From contig CAVOXR010000014.1 of assembly GCA_963700475.1 (NCBI GenBank), positions 1-64,000 of the forward strand: a stretch of 64,000 nucleotides of DNA, given 5' to 3'. The position numbers and the translations under genes were made by a program. This DNA is from Prado023 sp963700475. GTDB taxonomy: Bacteria; Actinomycetota; Actinomycetes; S36-B12; CAIYMF01. The stretch's first letter is position 1. Every line of letters begins with the position of its first letter. Positions 7,782 through 16,483 of the stretch are shown here, in pieces. Under the pieces are notes generated by a model that made no database searches, had not been told where the DNA came from, and saw only the letters and a list, made by a program, of their open reading frames with translations.

Positions 7782-9214
7782 GTCTCGACCGGCCGGCCGC
7801 CGACCTCCTGGCGGCCGCGAAGCTGTGGCTGACCAGCCCGATGGTCCGTGGTGGTCCGCTCACCGGCGACATGCCCTACCTGTCGACCGCCCTCTACGCA
7901 CTCGTCGCGGTCCCGACCGAGGACGTCTCGAGGATGGCGACCGATCCTGCCTGGCGGCTGTATGTGAACCCGACCTGGCTGTCGGATGCGCGGCTCACCG
8001 CCCCAGAGGTGGGCGCAGAGCTCGCCCACCAGGTCTGGCACCTGCTCGCCGACCACGCCGGGCGGGCCAGTGACATGGGAGTCCGTGGGTCCACCTCGCG
8101 GGCCTGGCGGGTTGCCGCGGACATCACGGTCCACGAGGTGGCCGGTGGGCTCGCCGAGGGTGCACGCGGATCGGGTCCGCACGCGGGCGACAGGGGCCGC
8201 ACACCATCGGGACCGTCCCGCCCCGCCGTGGGCGGGGTGACAGCAACCGGACCGGCCCGCGCGGCACGCATCCGGGCCCTTGACGACCACCACCGGTTGA
8301 TCGGCGCGGACGAGCTGGGACTACCCGGTGGGCGCGCGGCCGAGGAGTACTACGCGATGCTCACGGGTCTCCCAGCCCACGACGAGGAGCCCGACCATGA
8401 CCCGGCCTGGCAGCCCCGGGCGTCCAAGGATCCGGCGCGGGAGAGCACCGACCCCCCCGAACGGGAGGACGCCGACCCTTCGTGCGGATCCGGGTGCGAC
8501 GGAGTCCACCGCGCCTACGAACTACCGGAACTGGCCGATGTCGGGGGGCTGAGCCCCGTTGCCGCCGAGGCGATCCGCCGTACGGTCGCCATCGAGTTCC
8601 AGGCCAACCCCGGCCGCGGCGACCTCCCCGGTGACTGGGGCCGCTGGGTCTCAGCCATCCTCGATCCCGTCGTGGACTGGCGCAACGTCCTGCATGCGGC
8701 TGTGCGCCGCGGCCTGGGGTGGGCCAACGGGCACACCGACTACACCTACACCCGCATCTCCCGGCGCCAAGCGGCCGCCGGCCCTGTGATCCTTCCCGCC
8801 CTGCGCCGACCCGTCCCGCGGGTGGGCATCGTCGTGGACACCTCAGGCAGCGTGGACGACGGGCTGCTGGCCCAGGCCCTCGGCGAGATCGACGGAGTCC
8901 TCACCGCACTGGGGGTGGCCGACCCTCAGGTGACAGTGCTGGCGGTGGATGCTGCGGTGCACGCGGTCACGACGGTCCGTCGAGCCGGCGCCGTGAACCT
9001 GGCGGGCGGCGGAGGCACGGACATGGCCCTCGGCATCCAGGCAGCCCAGGAGCTGCGCCCACGAGTCGACGTCATCATCGTTCTCACCGACGGCCACACG
9101 GGATGGCCGGGGCAACCAGCGCCCATGCCCGTCATCGCGGTCCTCATCGGCCGGACCCGGGCCGAGCTGCCACGGACGCCGGACTGGATCCAGCGGGTGG
9201 AGTGCGTGCGATGA
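7778..9214 (+). CDS. VWA-domain protein with degenerate DUF2201-type metallopeptidase domain
   Basis: 478 residues from ATG 7778, overlapping the MoxR stop. The N-terminal half matches the putative metallopeptidase domain found ahead of VWA domains: the family zinc motif H-E-x-x-H appears here as HQVWH (84-88), with the catalytic Glu replaced by Gln85, followed by the conserved W-R-V-A-A-D segment near residue 110. A charged Pro/Asp-rich linker spans ~200-240. The C-terminal VWA domain keeps its MIDAS residues: DTSGS at 354-358, the Thr of GGGTDM at 414, and Asp438 in VLTDGH. Zinc may still bind, but hydrolysis is unlikely. With the adjacent MoxR ATPase it should form a chaperone-like complex. 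Confidence 0.85.
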   Translation: MSLDRPAADLLAAAKLWLTSPMVRGGPLTGDMPYLSTALYALVAVPTEDVSRMATDPAWRLYVNPTWLSDARLTAPEVGAELAHQVWHLLADHAGRASDMGVRGSTSRAWRVAADITVHEVAGGLAEGARGSGPHAGDRGRTPSGPSRPAVGGVTATGPARAARIRALDDHHRLIGADELGLPGGRAAEEYYAMLTGLPAHDEEPDHDPAWQPRASKDPARESTDPPEREDADPSCGSGCDGVHRAYELPELADVGGLSPVAAEAIRRTVAIEFQANPGRGDLPGDWGRWVSAILDPVVDWRNVLHAAVRRGLGWANGHTDYTYTRISRRQAAAGPVILPALRRPVPRVGIVVDTSGSVDDGLLAQALGEIDGVLTALGVADPQVTVLAVDAAVHAVTTVRRAGAVNLAGGGGTDMALGIQAAQELRPRVDVIIVLTDGHTGWPGQPAPMPVIAVLIGRTRAELPRTPDWIQRVECVR

Positions 9215-9278
9215 GCCCACCATCAGCAGGGGCTTCTGCGCTCGGGCCACATGCTCGGCCGCCCCCGACCCCCGCCAG

Positions 9279-10481
9279 CTACCGCCGTTCGCCGGCGCCG
9301 GGGCCGAAGACGGCATCAACGACCCGCTGCGATGCGTGGCCGTCGTCCCAGGCGTTGAACGTCGCGTTCCAGGCCGCGTACCGGTCGCTGTACTCCGCCA
9401 CCGTCGCCGGCATGTCCGCCAGGCGGCCGACAACCTCGTCGGACGTGGAGAGGATCGGCCCCGGGGCGTCGGCCTCGAAATCGAGGTAGAAGCCACGGGA
9501 TCCGCGGTAGTGGTCCAGGTCGGGGGCGAGGAACAGGATGGGCTTGCCGGTCACCGCGAAGTCGAACATCAGCGAGCTGTAGTCCGTGAGCAGGGCGTCG
9601 GCGGCGATGAGCAGGTCGGTCACATCGGGATAGCGCGTGACGTCCAGCGCCCCACCAGCGATCGACGAGTCGTGAGCTCCGTGCGTGTGGGAATGCCCCC
9701 GGAACGCCAGCCGCCATCCGTCGGGCAGCCGGCTGCTCGGGTCGAGGTGGTTCACGGGCGCGAACTGGCCCGTCGTCGTGCGGCGGCTCTCGCGCCAGGT
9801 CGGCCCGTACAGCAGGAGCCGCTCGTCCGGGTTCGGGACGCCGAGGCGCTCACGGATCGCCTGGCGCTCCTGCGGCCCCGTCGTGACCAAGCGGTCGTTG
9901 CGTGGATAGCCCACCCTGAGGATCGGCCCGTGATACCCGAACGCCCGGCCGAGGGTCTCAGCACTGAACTCGTTGGCGGCCACCAGGAAGTCCCAGGCCG
10001 CCGCCTCGCGGTCGTACAGGGCCAGGAAGGCGTCGCTGATCGAGCCCGCAGGCATGTCGTGGGCCAAGCGCTTGAGCGGTGTGCCGTGCCACGTCTGGCA
10101 GTACACCTGGTCCGGGCCCTTGCGGAAGTAGGGCGGGAAGTTCGTGTTGTTCACCAGGTACCGGCTGGTGGCCAGCGCCTCGAGCCATTCCGGCGAGCCG
10201 TGCAGAAGAGCCCGAGCGCCCTCCGGGACCGCGAGGTCCGGTCGGCTGACGGTCCACAGGATCTCCAGCGAGGTCCCCCGTCCCACCAGTTCGTCGTGGA
10301 TGCCCTTCGGGTTGTCGCCGACCATCTTGCCCGCGAAGGACTCGAAGAGGACGGCGTCACGCAAGGGCTGGCCCTGGGCCCTCTGGAAGCGCATTGAGCG
10401 CTCGAGCTCGACCCGTCGCCGGCGCAGCGCACCCCGCACCCGCGCGGGCGTGAGCCTGGCTGCGGTGCGATTGCGTGTCAC
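9279..10481 (-). CDS. CDP-glycerol:poly(glycerophosphate) glycerophosphotransferase-like protein (TagF/TagB family)
   Basis: 400 residues from GTG 10481, chosen for its AGGAG ribosome site six bases upstream. Conserved features of the family are visible in order: VLFESFAGKMVGDNPKGIHDEL, YLVNNTNFPPYFRKGPDQVY, QTWHGTPLKRLAHDM with the catalytic-site His, VGYPRNDRL, LLYGPTWRES, a glycerophosphate-binding RGHSHTH, ADALLTDYSSLMFDFAVTGKPILF near the C-terminus. These enzymes build poly(glycerol phosphate) chains of wall teichoic acid from CDP-glycerol at the cytoplasmic membrane face. N-terminal ~35 residues are Arg-rich and may touch membrane lipids. No tag priming genes sit beside it, but TagE-like and TagGH-like genes occur in the window. 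It converges with the VWA gene. A 31-codon frame ends in a GTGA overlap with this start. Confidence 0.85.
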   Translation of the reverse strand: MTRNRTAARLTPARVRGALRRRRVELERSMRFQRAQGQPLRDAVLFESFAGKMVGDNPKGIHDELVGRGTSLEILWTVSRPDLAVPEGARALLHGSPEWLEALATSRYLVNNTNFPPYFRKGPDQVYCQTWHGTPLKRLAHDMPAGSISDAFLALYDREAAAWDFLVAANEFSAETLGRAFGYHGPILRVGYPRNDRLVTTGPQERQAIRERLGVPNPDERLLLYGPTWRESRRTTTGQFAPVNHLDPSSRLPDGWRLAFRGHSHTHGAHDSSIAGGALDVTRYPDVTDLLIAADALLTDYSSLMFDFAVTGKPILFLAPDLDHYRGSRGFYLDFEADAPGPILSTSDEVVGRLADMPATVAEYSDRYAAWNATFNAWDDGHASQRVVDAVFGPGAGERR

Positions 10482-10573
10482 GCGTCGCTCCTGTCGCGAA
10501 TCAGGTGCCGCGCGGGCGTCTGCCGGGTGAGCGGACCCAAGGAAGCCAGCCTCACACACTCCGGGTCACTCAT
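10478..10573 (-). CDS. Possible 31-residue coupled upstream ORF
   Basis: ATG at 10573 opens a 31-codon frame (MSDPECVRLASL...) whose TGA overlaps the GTG start of the TagF-like gene (GTGA). AAAGGA lies about ten bases before the ATG and a TAGAGT -10 about 60 bases before. The encoded peptide has no recognisable motif. Translational coupling with the downstream gene is inferred from the overlap; it could be chance. Confidence 0.3.
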   Translation of the reverse strand: MSDPECVRLASLGPLTRQTPARHLIRDRSDA

Positions 10574-10631
10574 CGAGGAGGTCCTTTCGCCCGGGAGGGT
10601 GCCTCACGGTCGGTGGGTCATGCCGCCCACG

Positions 10632-10641
10632 ACTCTAGGTT
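10632..10641. promoter_or_regulatory. Overlapping divergent -10 boxes
   Basis: The ten bases ACTCTAGGTT contain TAGAGT on the minus strand (for the TagF-like gene) and TAGGTT on the plus strand (for the lipoprotein). The rest of the 10,574-10,836 interval shows no convincing gene. The plus promoter would give a leader of about 190 bases, longer than usual here. Confidence 0.3.
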
Positions 10642-10836
10642 CACACGGCCCCGAAGGCGCGCCAACGCGCGAGGCGCTGGTCCGAGGTGACCTGGTGGGA
10701 CAGCGCCCGGACTGCCCATCGGGTGGGGACCCAGCAGGGCGCTCAGCGCTACAGCCAGGAACCGCGATGACCTTCGTCCCTACCGCCCCTCGCCCCATCC
10801 GGCGAAGACTGAGGGTGGACGAGGGAGATGGTTGCC

Positions 10837-12084
10837 ATGCGTCGGCGGTGGTTCGCCGCAGCAGCAGCGGTCCTGCTGGTCTCCGGGTGCACGAGCCTTT
10901 CGGGTGGGGCCGTCGGGTCCGACCCAGGGCCCGAGCGGACGCCGTCACCCAGTTGGACCCCGGGAACCGTCGTGCCCGCAGTTGCCACGTGCGCAGACGG
11001 TACGACCACAGGCCGATCCCGACGTGCGGACCTTCCGCCACCTATCGGCCCCGCGGCGATCGACGCCCAGTCCGGGCAGCTGGTGGTCGTCTCCTCCTTC
11101 TGGGATGTCCGGACCACGAGCTTCGACGTGTGCACCAACACCTGGGCGTCAGCCAAGAGTGCGCCGTGGACGCAGGCGAGTTGGGGCGGGCCTGCCGTGG
11201 TGTACGACCCCGGTACCGACGCACTCCTCGCCCTCACCGTCAGCGAGAAGCATCCGACCGAGGTCAGCACGTACTCGTCTGCGACCCACGAGTGGGCCGA
11301 CACGACCGTGCCACAGAAGTTGCTCTCGTGGGCGTACTCGGTGGACCGCGACCAGTGGGCTCTGCTCAAGCCCGTCGCATTCCCCCCTGGCCTCGAATCC
11401 GCCTCCCTGACCCACGGGGTACTGGATCCGACCAGCGGGCAGGTGCTGTTCCTGATGGAGGCCGCGGGCTCCCGAACCCTGTGGTCATACAGCCCCGGCT
11501 GGGGGACGCTCACGCAGTTGGGCGGACCGGTCCCCGCAGGACGATCCGGCGATCCGGGCCTGATCCTGGACGACAGGGCGCGTCGCCTGGTCCTGATCCT
11601 GTGGGGCTCCTCTCCCGGGATCCCGGGTGAGACCTGGACATTCGACCTGCTCAGTCAGAAGTGGATCGACCAGGGGGCCGAGCCTCCGGAGCTTCCGTTC
11701 GAGGGGTCCAGCCGGTTGTTCGAGGAGTCCCGCAGGGAGGCCGCATTCGATCCCGTGTCGCAGCGGACGTTCGTCCTCCTGAACGGTCAGTTGGCGACCT
11801 ACCGGACGGGCACCGACCACTGGGATGCCGTCTACCCCGGGAATGGGTGGCCGTCGAAGCTCCGGTTGGCCGAGGCAGAGGGCGGCGGGTTGGCCGGCCC
11901 GTTGACCCGGACCGGCCACTCGTTGGTCTACGACCCGGTGAACCAGCGCATCCTCGTGTACGGAGGGACCTGGCAGACGACCAAGGGCGAGACGCAGACC
12001 GGCGACGTCTGGGCCTACGACGTTCCCACCAACGCCTGGACTGAGTTGGTGGGGCCAGCCACCCCCGACCGGTTCCGGGAGTGA
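10837..12084 (+). CDS. Secreted lipoprotein with kelch/galactose-oxidase-like repeats
   Basis: 415 residues from ATG 10837; an ATG nine bases earlier is in frame but would sit on top of the GAGGGAG ribosome site. The signal peptide MRRRWFAAAAAVLLVSGC ends in a lipobox (LVSG-Cys), so the mature protein is lipid-anchored outside the membrane after a Ser/Pro/Thr-rich spacer. Repeated segments such as VVYDPGTDALLAL, DPTSGQVLFLMEA, ILDDRARRLVLIL, FDPVSQRTFVLL and VYDPVNQRILVYGG, each followed by a W-containing strand, are typical kelch-type blades, so a beta-propeller is likely. Kelch propellers bind proteins or carbohydrates; no catalytic residues are evident. It converges on the fadE gene 30 bases away. 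Ligand unknown. Confidence 0.75.
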   Translation: MRRRWFAAAAAVLLVSGCTSLSGGAVGSDPGPERTPSPSWTPGTVVPAVATCADGTTTGRSRRADLPPPIGPAAIDAQSGQLVVVSSFWDVRTTSFDVCTNTWASAKSAPWTQASWGGPAVVYDPGTDALLALTVSEKHPTEVSTYSSATHEWADTTVPQKLLSWAYSVDRDQWALLKPVAFPPGLESASLTHGVLDPTSGQVLFLMEAAGSRTLWSYSPGWGTLTQLGGPVPAGRSGDPGLILDDRARRLVLILWGSSPGIPGETWTFDLLSQKWIDQGAEPPELPFEGSSRLFEESRREAAFDPVSQRTFVLLNGQLATYRTGTDHWDAVYPGNGWPSKLRLAEAEGGGLAGPLTRTGHSLVYDPVNQRILVYGGTWQTTKGETQTGDVWAYDVPTNAWTELVGPATPDRFRE

Positions 12085-12114
12085 GCGGACCGCGGGAGCG
12101 GCCGACCGGGACCG

Positions 12115-13281
12115 CTACTTCAGCAGTTGCCGACCCATCACCATGCGCTGGATCTGGTTGGTCCCCTCGTAGATCTGGGTGATCTTGGCGTCGCGCATGT
12201 AGCGCTCCACTGGGTTGTCGCGGACGTAGCCAGCCCCGCCGAACACCTGCACGGCGTCGGTCGTGACCTCCATGGCGATGTCCGACGCGTAGCACTTGGC
12301 CGCCGCGCCGAAGAACGTCAGGTCGGATGCCCCGCGCTCGCTGCGTGCCGCGGCGGCGTAGGTCAGCGCCCGGGCTGCCTCCACCTTCATGGCCATGTCG
12401 GCGAGCAGGAACTGCACGCCCTGGAAGGCGCCGATGGACTTCCCGAACTGCTTGCGCTCCTTGGCGTAGGCGACAGAGGCGTCCAGGGCGCCCTGGGCGA
12501 TGCCGAGCGCCTGCGCGCCGATCGTCACGCGTGTGTGGTCCAGCGTGCGCATGGCCGTCTGGAAGCCGGTTCCCGGCTCGCCGACGATCCGGTCGGCGGG
12601 GATCCAGCAGTTGTCGAACAGGATCTCGCGCGTCGGCGAGCCGTGGATCCCGAGCTTGCGCTCCGGCGTCCCCAGGGCGAAGCCGGGGTCGTCGGCATGG
12701 ACGACGAAGGCCGAGATGCCCTGTGGCCCGACGCCCTGCTCGGTCACGGCCATCACCGTGTAGTACGTCGAGATCCCGGCATTGGTGATCCACGACTTCT
12801 GGCCGTTGAGGACCCAGCCGCCGTCGCCGGCGACCGCGCGGCACTTCATCGAGCCGGCATCGGATCCCGCCTCACGCTCGGACAGGGCGTAGGAGAACAT
12901 GGCCTCGCCGCTGGCGACCTGCGGCAGGTAGCGCCCCAGCAGGTCATCGGATGCGCCGACGATCAACGGCATCGTGCCCAGCTTGTTCACCGCCGGGATC
13001 AGGGAGCTCGAGGCGCAGACACGCGCCACCTCCTCGATGACCAGGCATGCCGCCAGGGCATCGCCGCCCTGACCCCCGAACTTCTCGGGGATGTGGATCG
13101 CGTGGAAGTCGTTGGCCCGAAGTGCCTCGTAGACGTCCCACGGGAACTCGCCGGTCTCGTCGATCTCAGCGGCCCGCGGCGCGATCTTGTCCTCGGCCAG
13201 CTCGCGGACGGCCGCCCGGAGCATCTCGTGCTCCTCGGGGAGGGTGAAGGCGTTGAAATCGGGGTTCGGGGTGAGTGCCAT
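12115..13281 (-). CDS. fadE25: Acyl-CoA dehydrogenase (FadE25-like)
   Basis: 388 residues, normal length. The flavin/acyl-CoA motifs are YALSEREAGSDAGSMKCRA near residue 130, WITNAG, and GGAGYVRDNPVERYMRDAKITQIYEGTNQIQ at the C-terminus, where the Glu of YEGTNQ is the catalytic base of short-chain enzymes. It oxidises acyl-CoA to 2-enoyl-CoA, passing electrons to ETF. From memory the sequence resembles M. tuberculosis FadE25 closely (LPEEH, VNKLGTM, SEREAGSDA), and as in mycobacteria it lies near purE and purK, although here a UDP-glucose dehydrogenase and phosphate transporter lie between. It is divergent from the UDP-glucose dehydrogenase gene with a TAGCCT -10 seven bases before its ATG. 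Confidence 0.88.
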   Translation of the reverse strand: MALTPNPDFNAFTLPEEHEMLRAAVRELAEDKIAPRAAEIDETGEFPWDVYEALRANDFHAIHIPEKFGGQGGDALAACLVIEEVARVCASSSLIPAVNKLGTMPLIVGASDDLLGRYLPQVASGEAMFSYALSEREAGSDAGSMKCRAVAGDGGWVLNGQKSWITNAGISTYYTVMAVTEQGVGPQGISAFVVHADDPGFALGTPERKLGIHGSPTREILFDNCWIPADRIVGEPGTGFQTAMRTLDHTRVTIGAQALGIAQGALDASVAYAKERKQFGKSIGAFQGVQFLLADMAMKVEAARALTYAAAARSERGASDLTFFGAAAKCYASDIAMEVTTDAVQVFGGAGYVRDNPVERYMRDAKITQIYEGTNQIQRMVMGRQLLK

Positions 13282-13288
13282 GCCTCAC

Positions 13289-13294
13289 AGGCTA
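13289..13294 (-). promoter_or_regulatory. -10 box TAGCCT of the acyl-CoA dehydrogenase gene
   Basis: TAGCCT on the minus strand is seven bases (GTGAGGC) before the ATG at 13281, consistent with a leaderless transcript. Confidence 0.45.
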
Positions 13295-13416
13295 CGCGCG
13301 CCGGATGACCCCATCCCCGCCGGGCGGCACCTCCACCCCGAGCGGCTGGATCGACCACCGGTAGGGCGATCCCGGACCGGAGGAGTCGCCCAGCCGGTCG
13401 GCTCGCCGGCCGGAAC

Positions 13417-13422
13417 TAGGAT
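13417..13422 (+). promoter_or_regulatory. -10 box TAGGAT of the UDP-glucose dehydrogenase gene
   Basis: TAGGAT is followed by TGCCGGC and then GTG 13430: a seven-base gap, so transcription should start at the GTG. This favours GTG 13430 over ATG 13442 as the start. Confidence 0.5.
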
Positions 13423-13429
13423 TGCCGGC

Positions 13430-14785
13430 GTGAGCGAGCCCATGAGGATCACCGTCATCGGCACCGGCTACCTCGGTGCCACCCACGCCGCCGCGATGGC
13501 CGAGTCCGGGTACGACGTCCTCGGCGTCGACGTCGACGCCGAGAAGATCTCCGCCCTTGCCCGTGGCGAGGTCCCGTTCTACGAGCCCGGGTTGTCCGAG
13601 CTGCTCGAGTCCAACGTGGCTGCCGGTCGCCTGCGGTTCACCACGGACTTCGCTGAGGCAGCGGAATTCGGCGACCTGCACTTCATCGGCGTCGGCACCC
13701 CCCAGCACCCACGCACCAACGCGGCCGACCTCAGCCAGATCGACGCCGCGATCAGCTCACTCGCCCCTCGCCTGACCCGCCCGTGCACAGTGATCGGCAA
13801 GTCGACCGTCCCCGTCGGGACAGCCGAGAACGTCCGCACGCGCCTTCAGGCCCTTGCGCCCGCCGGTGCGGACGTCGACCTGGTCTGGAACCCGGAGTTC
13901 CTGCGCGAGGGGTTCGCCGTGGCCGACACCCTGACCCCCGACCGCATCGTGATCGGCGTGGCCAACCCGGCCGGGCCCGGCGAGGCGCCGAGTCGCGACG
14001 AGGAGGTCATGCGCCGCGTCTACGCCCCGATGATCGAGTGGGGCTCGCCGTTCCTGGTCATGGACTACGCGACCTCGGAGCTGGTCAAGGTGGCGGCCAA
14101 CAGCTTCCTGGCGACCAAGATCTCGTTCATCAACGCGATGGCCGAGGTGTGCGAGGCGACCGGCGCCGACGTCACGCAGCTCGCGCAGGCCATCGGGTAC
14201 GACGAGCGCATCGGGTCGAAGTTCCTGCGGGCCGGGATCGGCTTCGGCGGCGGGTGCCTGCCCAAGGACATCCGCGCCTTCATGGCCCGCGCCGGTGAGC
14301 TCGGCGTCTCGGACGCCCTGAGCTTCCTGCGCGACGTGGACGGGATCAACACCCGTCGGCGCACCTCGACCGTCGCCCTGGCCCGCGAGCTCGTCGGCGG
14401 CCGTTTCGTCGGCAAGCGGATCGCCGTGCTGGGCGCGGCGTTCAAGCCCGACTCCGACGACGTACGCGACTCCCCCGCACTGGACATCGCCGCCGCGATC
14501 TACACCGCGGGCGGCGACGTCGTCGTGCACGACCCCCAGGCCATGGCCAACGCGCGCGCGGCCTACCCGAAGATGGCGTACGCGACTGACGTCCGCGAGG
14601 CGCTCACGGGCGCGGATCTCGTGCTCCTGCTCACCGAGTGGCGCGACTACACCGACCTCGACCCGGCCACTGTCGCCGCCCTGCCGAACACGCCATCGAT
14701 CCTCGACGGACGCAACTGCCTCGACGTCGCCCGCTGGCGGGCCGCTGGCTGGACCTACCGCGGCCTGGGGCGCCCCAACGCCTGA
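13430..14785 (+). CDS. UDP-glucose 6-dehydrogenase
   Basis: 451 residues from GTG 13430 (ATG 13442, four codons later, is the alternative). N-terminal Rossmann motif ITVIGTGYLGATHAAAM, NAD-binding VDVDAEKI, and the family's GTP(Q) loop FIGVGTPQH; substrate-binding FLREGFAV; catalytic cysteine in GFGGGCLPKDIRAF near residue 270; C-terminal UDP-binding domain starting at KRIAVLGAAFKPDSDDVRDSPA. It oxidises UDP-glucose to UDP-glucuronate with two NAD+ in the cytoplasm, supplying uronic acid for wall polymers or exopolysaccharide. Divergent from fadE25-like gene; next genes are for phosphate uptake. It may belong to the glycopolymer genes spread over this region. Confidence 0.92.
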   Translation: MSEPMRITVIGTGYLGATHAAAMAESGYDVLGVDVDAEKISALARGEVPFYEPGLSELLESNVAAGRLRFTTDFAEAAEFGDLHFIGVGTPQHPRTNAADLSQIDAAISSLAPRLTRPCTVIGKSTVPVGTAENVRTRLQALAPAGADVDLVWNPEFLREGFAVADTLTPDRIVIGVANPAGPGEAPSRDEEVMRRVYAPMIEWGSPFLVMDYATSELVKVAANSFLATKISFINAMAEVCEATGADVTQLAQAIGYDERIGSKFLRAGIGFGGGCLPKDIRAFMARAGELGVSDALSFLRDVDGINTRRRTSTVALARELVGGRFVGKRIAVLGAAFKPDSDDVRDSPALDIAAAIYTAGGDVVVHDPQAMANARAAYPKMAYATDVREALTGADLVLLLTEWRDYTDLDPATVAALPNTPSILDGRNCLDVARWRAAGWTYRGLGRPNA

Positions 14786-14847
14786 CCGGTGCTCGGGGCC
14801 GGCCCTCCGCGCTGACCACGAGCCCCCGATCGGCGCAGTATGGAGGG

Positions 14848-15861
14848 GTGGACCTGTCCCTGGGACTGGTGGTCGTCGTCCTCCTGGCGCTGACCTTCGA
14901 CCTGACCAACGGGTTCCACGACTCCTCGAACTCCCTGGCAGCACCCGTCGCCACCCGCGCGATGACCCCGCGCCAGGCGCTCGTGGTCACGACCACGTTC
15001 ACCCTGCTCGGCCCGATCATCGCGGGCACAGCCGTGGCGGACACCGTCGGCGGCCTGATCGAGGTGGGCACCGACGACATCCTCGGGATCCTCCTGGCCG
15101 CACTGGTCGCCGCAGTGACCTGGAACCTGCTGACCTGGCGGTTCGGGCTCCCGTCCTCGTCCTCGCACGCCCTCGTGGGCGGCCTGGTGGGAGCGGCCCT
15201 GGTCATCGGCGGGGTCACCTCGGTCAACTGGGGCGGGTTCGACGGCTGGCGGCCCGTCGGGGTCCTCGGAGTGCTGGTGGCGCTGGCTATCTCCCCGCTG
15301 ATCGGCGCCCTGGCCGGCTGGCTGACCGAGGCATCCGGCCGCCGCGCGCTCCGCCGCGCAGACCAGAAGGTGTCCGGTCCGCTCAAGAAGGGCCAGTGGG
15401 GGACCTCCGCGGCGCTTGCGTTCGCACACGGCACCAACGACGCGCAGAAGACGATGGGCCTGATCACCCTGGCCCTCGTTGCCGCCGGGACGCTGTCGAC
15501 GTTCGTGGTCCCGCTGTGGGTCAAGGTCACGTGCGCCGCGGCGATGACGTTCGGCACAGCCCTGGGCGGCTGGCGCATCGTGCGGACACTGGGCCGGGGG
15601 ATCTACCGGATCCGGCCACTCGACGGCCTGGCCAGCCAGGGGTCCAGCACCCTCGTGATCGGCGGCGCAGCGATGCTGGGCGCCCCCGTCAGCACCACGC
15701 ACGTCGTGGCATCCTCGGTCGTGGGAGTCGGCGCAGCCCGGCGCAGGCGCCACGTCCGCTGGCCGGTGGTCCGCGAGATCCTGCTCGCCTGGGTCGTGAC
15801 AATGCCCGGCTGCGCCGCCATGGCCGCAGCCGTGGCGCTCCTGGAAGGGGTCATCAGATGA
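14848..15861 (+). CDS. pit: PiT-family inorganic phosphate transporter
   Basis: 337 residues from GTG 14848. The two inverted PiT signatures are present: LTNGFHDSSNSLAAPVATRA near residue 20 and ALAFAHGTNDAQKTMGLI near residue 190. About ten hydrophobic segments alternate with short loops; a cytoplasmic loop with RRADQKVSGPLKKG lies mid-protein. Family members import (metal-complexed) phosphate using the proton or sodium gradient, with low affinity and high capacity. The stop overlaps the DUF47 gene start by four bases (ATGA), the standard pit-pap arrangement. The 14,786-14,847 interval carries no clear promoter box; a GGAGG just ahead of the GTG is too close for normal spacing. Confidence 0.9.
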   Translation: MDLSLGLVVVVLLALTFDLTNGFHDSSNSLAAPVATRAMTPRQALVVTTTFTLLGPIIAGTAVADTVGGLIEVGTDDILGILLAALVAAVTWNLLTWRFGLPSSSSHALVGGLVGAALVIGGVTSVNWGGFDGWRPVGVLGVLVALAISPLIGALAGWLTEASGRRALRRADQKVSGPLKKGQWGTSAALAFAHGTNDAQKTMGLITLALVAAGTLSTFVVPLWVKVTCAAAMTFGTALGGWRIVRTLGRGIYRIRPLDGLASQGSSTLVIGGAAMLGAPVSTTHVVASSVVGVGAARRRRHVRWPVVREILLAWVVTMPGCAAMAAAVALLEGVIR

Positions 15862-16466
15862 GGTCTCACTGGTTCCTGCCCGAGACTCCCGACGTCCTGG
15901 GGACCCTCGCGGCCCAGGCCGACATCACCGTCACGGGGATCGCAGCCTTCGCCGCGTGGGCGCACGGCGACTCCGCCCGGGAGTCCGACGTCCGGGCCGC
16001 GGAGCACGAGGCCGACCAGGTCCGCCGCGAGCTGCAGACCCAGCTGCGCCATGCCTTCAGCACCCCGATCGACCAGGAGGACCTGTACAGCCTGTCCGAA
16101 CTGCTCGACTCGGTCATGAACGCGACCAAGAACATCGTCCGCGAGGCCGACGCCCTTGGTGTCGCGCCGGACGCCCCCGTCGCCGCCATGGCCGACCACC
16201 TGGCTGAGGGGCTGGGCCACCTGCGGATCGCCCTGGCCCATCTCACCGGGGACGGCGACACTGCAACCAGCGAGGCGGACGCCGCCCTGGCCGCTGAGCG
16301 CCGGATGGAGAAGGTCTACCGCCAGGCGATGCGCGACCTCGGCGCCGTGGAGGACATCCGGCACGCCATCTCCCTGCGCGAGCTCTACCGTCGCGTCCTC
16401 GAGTCCGGCGAGCGACTGGCGGCCGTGGCCGAACGCGTCTGGTATGCGGTGGTCAAGGAGGGGTGA
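15858..16466 (+). CDS. DUF47-family PiT accessory protein (PhoU-like)
   Basis: 202 residues, almost entirely alpha-helical, with conserved acidic/His positions of the PhoU-like DUF47 fold: EHEADQVRRELQTQL near residue 50, FSTPIDQEDLYSLSELLDSVM near 65-85, and EDIRHAISLRELYRRVLESGERL near the C-terminus. DUF47 proteins accompany PiT transporters and are thought to control their activity and bind metals. Start overlaps the pit stop (ATGA), so both are translated together. Converges with purE 17 bases later. Confidence 0.88.
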   Translation: MRSHWFLPETPDVLGTLAAQADITVTGIAAFAAWAHGDSARESDVRAAEHEADQVRRELQTQLRHAFSTPIDQEDLYSLSELLDSVMNATKNIVREADALGVAPDAPVAAMADHLAEGLGHLRIALAHLTGDGDTATSEADAALAAERRMEKVYRQAMRDLGAVEDIRHAISLRELYRRVLESGERLAAVAERVWYAVVKEG

Positions 16467-16483
16467 GGAACCCCCAGCTCACC

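Noticed and set aside
14837..14850. TATGGA before the PiT GTG as a leaderless -10
   Set aside because: It lacks the invariant final T of TANNNT and the spacing is short.
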